NCBI RefSeq assembly: GCF_014652915.1
Contig: NZ_BMZS01000008.1
Span: 62,001-126,000, forward strand
DNA length: 64,000 nucleotides
Direction: 5' to 3'
Origin: Thalassobaculum fulvum
Lineage (GTDB): Bacteria > Pseudomonadota > Alphaproteobacteria > Thalassobaculales > Thalassobaculaceae
Notes under the pieces: generated by a model
The model's input: the letters and a program-made list of their open reading frames with translations, nothing else
Database searches by the model: none
What the model was told of the DNA's origin: nothing
Translations under genes and position numbers: made by a program
Shown: positions 34,395-42,393 of the stretch, in pieces
How positions within the stretch are numbered: the stretch's first letter is position 1
Layout of the letters: every line of letters starts with the position of its first letter

Positions 34395-35603
34395 ATGACG
34401 ATCTTTGTGCATCCGTCTCGGCGTCAGGTACTCATGGGAACCGCGGCCGCGGTGACCGCGCTGGCGGCCCCGTCCATCGTCCGCGCCCAGGGCGAGCCGA
34501 TCCGGCTCGGCGCGCTGAACCCGCTGACCGGCGCCGGCGGCTCCTACGGGCCGACCATGCGCAAGGCCATCGAGGGCGTCGTCGACCGCGTCAACGCCGC
34601 CGGCGGCATCAACGGCCGCAAGGTCGAGCTGGCCGGCGAGGACACCCAGACCAACCCGGACGCCGCGGTGCGCGCCGCCCGCAAGCTGATCGACGTCGAC
34701 AAGGTGTCGGCGATCATGGGCACCTGGGCCTCGGCCTGCACCACCGCGGTGGCGCCGCTGTGCTGGGAGAGCAAGGTGTTCCTGACGACCGTGTCGGGGT
34801 CGGACACCATCACCAAGCTGCCGCACCAGGGCTATCTGGTCCGCACCCAGCCGAACACCCACCTGCAGATCGGCAGGCTCGGCGAGTTCCTGCTGGAGCT
34901 CGGCTCGAAGAAGGTGTTCGTGCTGGCCGCCCAGACCCCGTTCGCGCTGCCGTCTCAGGAACGCCTGGGCGAGGTGCTGAAGGCCGGCGGCTCGGAGCTG
35001 ATCGGCGGCGTGATCTACGACAAGGACAAGACCACGTTCCGCTCCGAGATCGACCAGGCCCTCAAGGCCAACCCGGACATGATCTACCTGAACGGCTACA
35101 CGCCGGACGTCACCATCGTGATGCGCGAGCTGTACAAGGCCGGCTACGAGGGCGGCAAGATCGGCCAGGCCTACGCCGTCAACAAGAAGCTGTTGGAGTC
35201 GCTGCCGGCCGACGTCACCGAAGGCTGCTACACGGTCGCGCCGTCGCCGTCGGTCAACTCCGCCGCCTACAAGCGGCTCGCCGAGTTCCTGGGCAAGCCC
35301 GACCTGGACCCGTACTCCTGCCAGTGCAACGACCAGGCGAGCCTGGTGTGCCTGGCGATCGCCAAGGCCGGCGACGCCAGCGGCACCGCCATCAAGGACG
35401 CGGTCCGCAAGATCTCGCAGGGACCGGGCGAGAAGGTCGACGACGTGGTCGACGGCCTGAAGCTGCTGGCCGCCGGCAAGGACATCAACTACGAGGGCGC
35501 CAGCGGCGCCTGCGACTTCGACGACATCGGCGACATCCTGACCACCAACTTCCGCTACGAGCAGGTGCAGAAGGGGGCGTTCAAGACCCTGAAGGTCGGT
35601 TGA
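34395..35603 (+). CDS. Branched-chain-type periplasmic binding protein LivK-like
   Basis: This is a 402-residue type 1 periplasmic binding protein. Residues 1-31 form a signal with SRRQVLMGTAAAVTALAAPS, which has the twin-arginine look. The mature domain begins EPIRLGALNPLTGAGGSYGP, typical of amide/amino-acid binding proteins. ATG 34395 follows GGGGGTAGAGG; a GTG at 34380 would add five residues. The ligand is unknown, with gamma-glutamyl compounds plausible from context. A palindromic repeat separates it from livH. Confidence 0.93.
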   Translation: MTIFVHPSRRQVLMGTAAAVTALAAPSIVRAQGEPIRLGALNPLTGAGGSYGPTMRKAIEGVVDRVNAAGGINGRKVELAGEDTQTNPDAAVRAARKLIDVDKVSAIMGTWASACTTAVAPLCWESKVFLTTVSGSDTITKLPHQGYLVRTQPNTHLQIGRLGEFLLELGSKKVFVLAAQTPFALPSQERLGEVLKAGGSELIGGVIYDKDKTTFRSEIDQALKANPDMIYLNGYTPDVTIVMRELYKAGYEGGKIGQAYAVNKKLLESLPADVTEGCYTVAPSPSVNSAAYKRLAEFLGKPDLDPYSCQCNDQASLVCLAIAKAGDASGTAIKDAVRKISQGPGEKVDDVVDGLKLLAAGKDINYEGASGACDFDDIGDILTTNFRYEQVQKGAFKTLKVG

Positions 35604-35646
35604 GAGCGCGGGAATGCTTCGGGTGAGCGGCCTCAACCCCAATTCC

Positions 35647-35780
35647 GTCATTCCGGACACCCGCGCGCCGGCGCGGGCGATCCGGAACCCACGCAGCGAC
35701 GGGCGGGCTCAACGACCACGGCGGCGGGAGCCCGTGGGTTCCGGATGCGTGCCGCCCTGCGGCGGCCCGCTCCGGAATGA
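35647..35780. repeat. Intergenic palindromic repeat, TTCCGGA type
   Basis: It runs from GTCATTCCGGA through GATCCGGAACCCACG, then CGTGGGTTCCGGAT and CTCCGGAATGAC, so both arm pairs seen at 30-156 recur in reverse order. It sits inside the Liv operon, between the binding-protein gene and livH, where it could stabilise the binding-protein message or attenuate the permease genes. Confidence 0.8.
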
Positions 35781-35846
35781 CGACAGTGGGGGAGAGCCGG
35801 CCGGCGGGCCGCGAAGGACGCTGGCCCCGGACCATCGGACCTGCCG

Positions 35847-36713
35847 ATGCTGACCGAGGTCGTCCAGCTCGTGCTGAACGGGCTGATGGCCGGGACCATT
35901 CTCGCGGTCCCGGCCATCGGCTTCACCGCGATCTACGCGGTGCTGCGCTTTCCCAACTTCAGCGTCGCCTCGCAGGTGACCATCGGGGCGTTCGCCGGCT
36001 ATGTGGCGAACGTGACCTTCGGGCTGCCGGCCCCGGTCGCGGTGGCCTTCGCCTTCCTGGTCGCCGGGTTCTCCGGGCTGGTCTGCGACGAGTTCGTGCT
36101 GCGGCCGATGCGGCCGGCCGGCCCGCTGGCCGCTGCCATCGCCGCCGTGGCCCTGACCATCGTGCTGGAGAACGTCGTCCGGTTCTGGTTCGGCAACGAC
36201 CTCAGGGGCTACGACCTGCCGGTCCTGCGCGACTGGCGGTTCGCCGGCCTCAGGGTCAGCCCGCAGCAGCTCGAGAACGGGGTGATCGCGATCATCGCGA
36301 TGGCCTGCCTGTTCGGCTTCCTGGCGTTCTCGCGCATGGGCAAGGCGATGCGGGCGGTCGCCGACAACCCGATGCTGGCCTCGATCAAGGGCATCGACTC
36401 GGTCGCCGTCGGCCGGCTGGTCAGCTTCGTCGGCATGGGGCTGGCCGGGCTCGGCGGCATGCTGCTCGGCCTCGACACCTCGATCGACCCGTTGACCGGG
36501 TTCCGGGCGATCCTGACGGTGTTCGCCGCGGCCGTGGTCGGCGGCCTCGGCAGCATCCCCGGCGCGGTGGTCGGGGCGCTCACCATCGGCGTCGCCGAGG
36601 AGCTGTCGCTGCTGGTGCTCGACCCGGCCTACCGCTCGGCGGTCGGCTTCGTCGCCATCCTGCTGGTGCTGACGCTCAGGCCGCGCGGCATTCTCGGCGA
36701 GCGGGCCTTCTGA
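35847..36713 (+). CDS. livH: Branched-chain-type ABC permease LivH
   Basis: This is a 288-residue permease with about eight hydrophobic segments. The N-terminal LMAGTILAVPAIGFTAIYAVLRFPN and the AVADNPMLASIKGID loop are characteristic of LivH. It pairs with LivM. It begins after the palindromic repeat and is followed by livM after 10 nt. Confidence 0.94.
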   Translation: MLTEVVQLVLNGLMAGTILAVPAIGFTAIYAVLRFPNFSVASQVTIGAFAGYVANVTFGLPAPVAVAFAFLVAGFSGLVCDEFVLRPMRPAGPLAAAIAAVALTIVLENVVRFWFGNDLRGYDLPVLRDWRFAGLRVSPQQLENGVIAIIAMACLFGFLAFSRMGKAMRAVADNPMLASIKGIDSVAVGRLVSFVGMGLAGLGGMLLGLDTSIDPLTGFRAILTVFAAAVVGGLGSIPGAVVGALTIGVAEELSLLVLDPAYRSAVGFVAILLVLTLRPRGILGERAF

Positions 36714-36723
36714 GGAGCCGGCG

Positions 36724-37659
36724 ATGGAGAACTACATCGTCGCCATGCTCGTGTTCGCCGGCCTGTACGGGCTGATGGCGCTCGGCCTCAACGTGGTCTG
36801 GGGCATGGCCGGGATGATCAACCTGGGCCTGGTCGGCTTCTTCGCCTTCGGCGCCTATGTCTCGGCGCTGCTGACCAAAGTGCTGGGCCTGCCGATCTGG
36901 TTCGGCGTGGTCGCCGGGGCCGCCGGGGCCGCAGCCGCCGGCATGGTAGTGGCGATGGTCACCGCCAAGCTGCGGGGCGACTACCTGGCGATCGTCACCC
37001 TCGGCTTCTCCGAGGTGATCCGGATCACCGCGTCGAACGAGATCTGGCTGACCAACGGCACCGACGGCATCTCCGGCATACCCGGTCCGCTGCGCGGCCA
37101 GGTGACGCCGGAAGCCTTCAACCTGATCTTCCTGGCGCTGGTCGCCGTCGTCGTCGCGATCGTGGTGTTCCTGCTGCAACGGGTCCGCCACGCCCCCTAC
37201 GGCCGGGTACTGCGGGCGATCCGCGACGACGACCAGGTGGCGGCGGTCGCCGGCAAGACGGTGATCCGCTTCAAGGTCGAGGCGTTCGCGCTCGGCTGCG
37301 CCGTGATCGGCCTCTCCGGCGCGCTGTACGGCCACTACACCTCCTACATCGCGCCCGACGGTTTCGTGCCGCTGATCACCATCTACATCGTGCTGGCGCT
37401 GACCGCCGGCGGTACCGGCAACAACTACGGCGCCGTGGTCGGCAGCGTGCTGGTGGTGTTCTTCATGGAATCCACCCGGTTCCTGACCGAGGTCGTGCCC
37501 GGCCTGCAGGCCGTGCAGGTCGCCGCGCTCCGCGAGATGCTGATCGGCGGTGCCCTGATCGTGATCATGCGGCTCAGGCCGGGCGGCCTGCTGCCGGAGC
37601 GGCTGCCGCGCATCGATCTGCCCGAGTCCAACCTGCCGCAAGAGAAGAAAGCGACATGA
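36724..37659 (+). CDS. livM: Branched-chain-type ABC permease LivM
   Basis: This is a 311-residue permease with LYGLMALGLNVVWGMAGMINLG near the N terminus and the cytoplasmic loop AIRDDDQVAAVAGKTVIRFK typical of LivM. Its stop overlaps the ATG of the GAF-domain gene by 4 nt, so the latter is part of the transport operon. Confidence 0.94.
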   Translation: MENYIVAMLVFAGLYGLMALGLNVVWGMAGMINLGLVGFFAFGAYVSALLTKVLGLPIWFGVVAGAAGAAAAGMVVAMVTAKLRGDYLAIVTLGFSEVIRITASNEIWLTNGTDGISGIPGPLRGQVTPEAFNLIFLALVAVVVAIVVFLLQRVRHAPYGRVLRAIRDDDQVAAVAGKTVIRFKVEAFALGCAVIGLSGALYGHYTSYIAPDGFVPLITIYIVLALTAGGTGNNYGAVVGSVLVVFFMESTRFLTEVVPGLQAVQVAALREMLIGGALIVIMRLRPGGLLPERLPRIDLPESNLPQEKKAT

Positions 37660-38156
37660 GCCACGTCGGAACCGTCGACCCGCTGCCGCATCTGGAGGCC
37701 GCCGCCCGGGCGCTGGCCGCCGGCGGCCAGCCGCAGGCCGCCTTCGCCGCCCTGGACCGGGCGATGGACGCGGCGATCGGCCACAAGCTGTTCACCGTCC
37801 TGCGGTTCCACGCCGACAGCGGCGAGTCCGAACGGGTCTACACCAACCAGCCGGACAGCTACCCGGTCGGCGGCCGCAAGGCGCTGAACCCGACCTTCTG
37901 GGCCGGCCACGTGATCCACGGCCGCAAGCCCTACATCGGCTACGACGCCGCCGACATCAAATCGGTGTTCTTCGACCACGAGCTGATCGCGTCGCTCGGC
38001 TGCGACTCGGTGCTGAACGTGCCTGTCGTGTGGAACGACACCATGCTCGGCACCATCAACATCCTGCACGAGGCGAACTGGTACGGCGAAGGCGACATCC
38101 CGCTCGCCACCGTGTTCGCCGGGCTGGCGGTGACGCCCTACCTGGCGCTGAGCTGA
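37656..38156 (+). CDS. GAF-domain protein linked to the Liv operon
   Basis: This is a 166-residue single GAF-like domain: LFTVLRFHADSGESERVYTNQPDSYPVGGRK, then VIHGRKPYIGYDA, then LIASLGCDSVLNVPVVWNDTMLGTINILHE. The CDSVLNVPV...GTINI segment is the GAF core. There is no output domain, signal peptide or membrane segment. Overlap with livM (ATGA) indicates co-translation; it may sense or handle the imported ligand (inference). It is 222 nt before the second gamma-glutamyltransferase gene, with a repeat between them. Confidence 0.88.
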   Translation: MSHVGTVDPLPHLEAAARALAAGGQPQAAFAALDRAMDAAIGHKLFTVLRFHADSGESERVYTNQPDSYPVGGRKALNPTFWAGHVIHGRKPYIGYDAADIKSVFFDHELIASLGCDSVLNVPVVWNDTMLGTINILHEANWYGEGDIPLATVFAGLAVTPYLALS

Positions 38157-38182
38157 GAGCATCGGTAGCTGGATTCAGCAGC

Positions 38183-38330
38183 TGCGGGTGGGTTCCGGAT
38201 CCGGTCCGCCTGCCGCGGCCCGGTCCGGAATGACGAGGGGGAAGCGGAGTTGCCGACAGGAACCTCCCCTCCTTCGTCATTCCGGACGGACGCGTCGCCT
38301 TGGCGCGGTCGATCCGGAACCCACCCGCCG
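38183..38330. repeat. Intergenic palindromic repeat, TTCCGGA type
   Basis: GCGGGTGGGTTCCGGAT at the left mirrors GATCCGGAACCCACCCGC at the right; the inner arms are CCGGAATGACGA and TCGTCATTCCGG. It lies after the GAF gene stop and before the second GGT gene. Confidence 0.8.
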
Positions 38331-38378
38331 CCCCGAAGCCTGCGCAATGGCGCTTGAACGCACGACTAGAGGACGGCC

Positions 38379-39992
38379 ATGACGAACAACGGAATGGTGG
38401 TGTGCCCGCAGCCCGAGGCGGCGGAGGCCGGGGTGGAAATCCTGCGGGCCGGCGGCAACGCGGTCGACGCGGCGATCGCCACCGCGCTGGCCCAGACCGT
38501 GGTCGACCCGCTGATGTGCGGGATCGCCGGCTTCGGCAGCCTGGCGGTCTACAAGCCGGCCGACGGCGCCCACGAGTACATCGACTTCCACGCCCCGGCG
38601 CCGCAGGCCACCCGCCCGGACATGTGGGCCGACCTGGTCGAGGGCGAGACCCGCGACGGCTTCGGCTTCGTGCTGAAGGGCCGGGTCAACGACCTCGGCT
38701 ACCAGTCGATCTGCGTGCCGGCGGCCCTCAAGGCCTACGAGGCGGCCCACAAGGCGCACGGCAAGCTGCCCTGGAAGGAAGTCTGCGCCCCGGCGATCGC
38801 CTGGGCCGAGGACGGCTACTTCGTGCGCCCGGCGATGTACGCGTTCTGGATCGACGAGGGCACCATGGGTCGGGTGTCGTCGACCGAGCGGCTGGCCTAC
38901 TCGGCCTCCGGCCGGGCGATGTACTGCCGCCCCGACGGCTCGCCCAAGACCATCGGCACGCCGCTGCGCAACCCGGACTACGCCGCCACCCTGCGGACGA
39001 TCGCCGCGGGCGGCGCCGACGCCTTCTACCGCGGCGAGATCGCCGACCGGATCGTCGCCGACATGGCGGCCAACGGCGGGCTGATCGGCCGCGCCGACCT
39101 GGAATCCTACCAGCCGGTCCGCACCGCGCCGCTGGTCGGCAGCTATCGCGGCCGCCGCATCGCCACCAACCAGCCGCCGGGCGGCGGGGTGATGCTGCTG
39201 GAGATGCTGAACATCCTGGAGGGCTTCGACCTCGCCGGCATCGGCCACAACACGCCGGAATATCTGCGGGTGGTGTGCGAGGCGATGAAGCGCGCGACCG
39301 TCGACAAGGACCGCTTCGTCGGCGATCCGGCGTTCGTCGACGTGCCGCTCGACCGGCTGACCGGCAAGGACTACGCCGCCGGCCTGGCGGCCGCGATCCG
39401 GCGCGGCGAGAAGGCGTCGGTGGCGCGGCTGCAGGCGACCGATCTGGTGCCGAAGGACACCACGCACCTGTCGGTGGTCGACGCCGACGGCAACTGCGTG
39501 GCGATGACCCATTCGCTCGGCATGCCCTCGGGCGTCATCACCGGCGGGCTCGGCTTCATGTACAACGGCTGCATGGGCGTGTTCGACCCGCGCCCGGGCC
39601 GGGCCGGCAGCCTGGCGCCCGGCAAGTCGCGGTTCAGCGCCATGTGCCCGACCATCGTGTTCGAGGACGACCGGCCGCTGCTGGTGCTGGGCGCGCCCGG
39701 CGGCACCCAGATCGTCATGGGCGTGCTGCAGGCGATCCTGAACGTGCTCGACTTCGGCATGACCATGCCCGAGGCGGCGGCGGCCCCGCGGTTCTCGTCG
39801 ACCAGCAACGCCATCGACGTGTCGAACCGGATCCCGCGCTCGGTCACCCGCGAACTCGAGGCCCAGGGCTACGAGGTGATCCGCAACCCGTTCGGCTTCA
39901 CCATCGGCTGGGTGCACGGCATCCGCATCCTGCCCGACCGCCTCGACGGCGCCGCCGACCCGGGCCGCGACGGAGTGGCTCTGAGCGCCTGA
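38379..39992 (+). CDS. Gamma-glutamyltransferase family protein (second copy)
   Basis: This is a 537-residue gamma-glutamyltransferase-family Ntn-hydrolase. It retains the canonical processing and nucleophile motif DTTHLSVVDADGN, with Thr361 expected as N-terminal nucleophile after self-cleavage. ILRAGGNAVDAAIATAL is the large-subunit signature and GAPGGTQIVMGVLQ the small-subunit oxyanion region. There is no signal peptide, so it is probably cytoplasmic. It is quite different from the first copy at 31126-32826. The two bracket the Liv-type importer, suggesting hydrolysis of imported gamma-glutamyl compounds or cyclic amides (inference). Confidence 0.9.
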   Translation: MTNNGMVVCPQPEAAEAGVEILRAGGNAVDAAIATALAQTVVDPLMCGIAGFGSLAVYKPADGAHEYIDFHAPAPQATRPDMWADLVEGETRDGFGFVLKGRVNDLGYQSICVPAALKAYEAAHKAHGKLPWKEVCAPAIAWAEDGYFVRPAMYAFWIDEGTMGRVSSTERLAYSASGRAMYCRPDGSPKTIGTPLRNPDYAATLRTIAAGGADAFYRGEIADRIVADMAANGGLIGRADLESYQPVRTAPLVGSYRGRRIATNQPPGGGVMLLEMLNILEGFDLAGIGHNTPEYLRVVCEAMKRATVDKDRFVGDPAFVDVPLDRLTGKDYAAGLAAAIRRGEKASVARLQATDLVPKDTTHLSVVDADGNCVAMTHSLGMPSGVITGGLGFMYNGCMGVFDPRPGRAGSLAPGKSRFSAMCPTIVFEDDRPLLVLGAPGGTQIVMGVLQAILNVLDFGMTMPEAAAAPRFSSTSNAIDVSNRIPRSVTRELEAQGYEVIRNPFGFTIGWVHGIRILPDRLDGAADPGRDGVALSA

Positions 39993-40063
39993 CGGGCGAG
40001 GCAGGCCGGAGGGGGGCCAACGCGCGCCCCGGAGCCCCCGGCGTCCCGCTTCCCCCAATTGCC

Positions 40064-40197
40064 GTCATTCCGGACGGCCGCGCCCTCGCGCGGGCGAGCC
40101 GGAACCCACCCGCCGCCGCGATGGCCATGGCTGGCGCCCGTCGCTTGTTGGGTTCCGGATGCGTCGCGCCGAGGCGGCGCGCCGCTCCGGAATGACG
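40064..40197. repeat. Intergenic palindromic repeat, TTCCGGA type
   Basis: It starts GTCATTCCGGACGG and ends CGCTCCGGAATGACGG, with GAGCCGGAACCCACC and GTTGGGTTCCGGATG as the inner arms. It lies between two converging stop codons (39992 and 40254). Confidence 0.8.
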
Positions 40198-40253
40198 GCG
40201 AAGGGAGAAGGACCGGCCTTGGCGACCATGCGATCAGAGACGCGCGGCCACCC

Positions 40254-41306
40254 TCAGATCCCGGCGACGCGCTCCAGGCCCGGCGGGGCCTCGCCGCGCT
40301 CGACCGCCTGGACCGCGGCGGTCAGCCCCGCGTTGGCCGGCGCCGCGAGGCCGATCTCCTTGCCGCGCTCGACGATGTAGCCGTTCAGCATCTCGATCTC
40401 GGTGCGCCGGCCCTTGGCGATGTCCTGGCCCATCGACGGCCGCCCGGTCTCGCTGCGGCCCTCGCAGGCGGCGATCATCTCGGCCTCGATCCGCTCGCGC
40501 ACCGCCGCGTCGCCGTCGGTGGCGGCGATCCAGTCGTCGGCGCTGAACTTGTTGATGGTCTCCAGCTCGTAGCCGAGCGCCCGGCCGATCCGCGCCGCCT
40601 CGCCGGCCAGCCGGATCGAAAGCCAGCGGGTCACCGGCTCGCGGGCCATCCCGTTGTTGCCGAGCCCGGTGGCCGCCGACACCCCGTTGGCCTGGGCGTT
40701 GGCGCACAGCTTCGACCAGCGCTCGCCCCACAAATTCGACGTGGTCTTGGCGCTGTCGACCCGGCCGAGCATGGTCGCGATCCGCTCGATCCGCGGCGTG
40801 ATCCGGCCGTGCACCTCGCCGACCCGGAACACGGTGTGCTTGTTGCCGCCGAGCGGAACACCGCGCCGGACCTGTGCCGGCCCGGTCAGCTCGACGGCGA
40901 TCTTGGCGGCGATGCAGCCGACGACGCGACCCCAGCCGACGATCCGGGCGATGGTCTCCTCGTTGATGCAGTTCTGCAGCGAGACCACGGTGGCGTCCGG
41001 CGCCAGGTAGCCGCGGATCATCGCGGTCGCCCAGTCGGTGTCGTAGGACTTGGTGCACACGAACGCGATGTCGATCGGCCCGGTCCTGGCCAGGCTCTGC
41101 ACGTCGGTGAGGTGCATCGCCTTGACCGGGGTGGTGAAGCATTCGCCCTCGGTCATCCCGGACAGGCTGAGGCCGTCGCGCCTCATCGCCTCGACGTGCT
41201 CCGGCCAGGGGTCGATCAGGGTCACGTCTTCGCCGGCCCGCGCGAAGTAGCCGCCGACATAGGCGCCGACGGCGCCGGCCCCGACGATCGCGATGCGTTC
41301 GCTCAT
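40254..41306 (-). CDS. Ketopantoate reductase (PanE/ApbA) family protein
   Basis: This is a 350-residue NADP-dependent reductase. The N-terminal Rossmann motif is AIVGAGAVGAYVGGYFARAG. The C-terminal domain holds the catalytic-Lys region ERWSKLCANAQANGVSA. True PanE reduces 2-dehydropantoate, but this protein is longer than typical PanE (about 300) and sits among catabolic genes, so a related 2-oxoacid substrate is possible. It is 120 nt downstream of the TauD-like gene on the same strand. Confidence 0.85.
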   Translation of the reverse strand: MSERIAIVGAGAVGAYVGGYFARAGEDVTLIDPWPEHVEAMRRDGLSLSGMTEGECFTTPVKAMHLTDVQSLARTGPIDIAFVCTKSYDTDWATAMIRGYLAPDATVVSLQNCINEETIARIVGWGRVVGCIAAKIAVELTGPAQVRRGVPLGGNKHTVFRVGEVHGRITPRIERIATMLGRVDSAKTTSNLWGERWSKLCANAQANGVSAATGLGNNGMAREPVTRWLSIRLAGEAARIGRALGYELETINKFSADDWIAATDGDAAVRERIEAEMIAACEGRSETGRPSMGQDIAKGRRTEIEMLNGYIVERGKEIGLAAPANAGLTAAVQAVERGEAPPGLERVAGI

Positions 41307-41426
41307 TCTCGGTGTTCCTCGACTGTGGTTGTTTTCCCGGTCACCGCCGCTCCGGCGGGCCGCACCCCTTCCTCGAGGGGTGATGCCAGCGCAAGACTCG
41401 CTCCGCGCGATTGGCCAATGTCGAGC

Positions 41427-42281
41427 TCAGTGCGGGCGGTCGCCTCCGCCGATGGTCAGGCGGTGCATCACCCGGCGCTCGCCGGGATAGTCGTTGAGCG
41501 CCCGGTGCTGGGTGCAGCGGTTGTCCCAGACCACCAGGGTGCCGGGCCGGTAGCTGACCCGGCAGGTGAAGTCCGGCGTGGCGGCGTGGTCCTTCAGGAA
41601 GCCGACCAGGGCCGCGCTCTCGGCGTCGGTCATGCCGGCGATCCGGTACAGGTGGCTGCCGCTGACGTAGAGCGCCTTGCGGCCGGTCTCCGGGTGGGTG
41701 CGCACCAGCGGGTGCTCGGCCTCCATCTCGCCGGCCCGCTCGACGTTGGCGGCCTGGAACCGGGTCGAGTCCATCAATGCCTTGCGGCCGCCGCGCCTGC
41801 CCTTGAGGTCGCCGCTGTACACCCCGGTCAGCCCTTCGACCACGCGCTTCATGGGGTCGCTCAGGGTCTCGTAGGCCCGGTACAGGTTGGCAATCAGGGT
41901 GTCGCCGCCGCGCGACGGGGTCTCGCGGGCATACAGCATGGTGCCGACCGGCGGCCGTTCCTCGAACGACATGTCGGTGTGCCAGGCGCCGCCGAAGTTC
42001 TTCTCCTCGTCCGGCTCCTTGCGGATCTCGAACACCTCCGGATGGTCGTCCAGGCCCTTCACGAACGGATAGGGGACCAGCGGGCCGAAGCGCCGGGCGA
42101 AGTCCTTGTTCTGCTCGATGGTCAGGTCCTGGCCGTGGAACACCAGCACCTGGTTCTCCAGGAACGCCTGGTGGATCTCGGCGATCTGCTCGTTGCCGAG
42201 CGGCCGGGCGAGGTCGATCCCGGCGACCTCCGCGCCCAGGGTGCCGCCGATCGGCGTGACCTCGATGGTCCGGTAGGCCAT
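41427..42281 (-). CDS. TauD/TfdA-family 2-oxoglutarate dioxygenase
   Basis: This is a 284-residue non-heme Fe(II)/2-oxoglutarate-dependent dioxygenase. The first two iron ligands are His and Asp in AWHTDMSFEERPP. The distal His is in TQHRALNDY, and the oxoglutarate-binding Arg is in ERRVMHRLTI. It begins MAYRTIEVTPIGGTLGAEVAGIDL, the TauD opening. Possible substrates include taurine, sulfonates or aryloxyacetates; nothing in the neighbourhood decides. It is in the same orientation as the acyl-CoA ligase gene upstream. Confidence 0.92.
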   Translation of the reverse strand: MAYRTIEVTPIGGTLGAEVAGIDLARPLGNEQIAEIHQAFLENQVLVFHGQDLTIEQNKDFARRFGPLVPYPFVKGLDDHPEVFEIRKEPDEEKNFGGAWHTDMSFEERPPVGTMLYARETPSRGGDTLIANLYRAYETLSDPMKRVVEGLTGVYSGDLKGRRGGRKALMDSTRFQAANVERAGEMEAEHPLVRTHPETGRKALYVSGSHLYRIAGMTDAESAALVGFLKDHAATPDFTCRVSYRPGTLVVWDNRCTQHRALNDYPGERRVMHRLTIGGGDRPH

Positions 42282-42393
42282 GGCGGGAACCTCCGCATTT
42301 CTTGTCGGGCCGTCTGCCGCGGCATCGCCATGTCAGCACGGCCGGACGGCGCGATCCAGGGGGTCGGGATCGAGTGCAATGTTCAGATCAGCG

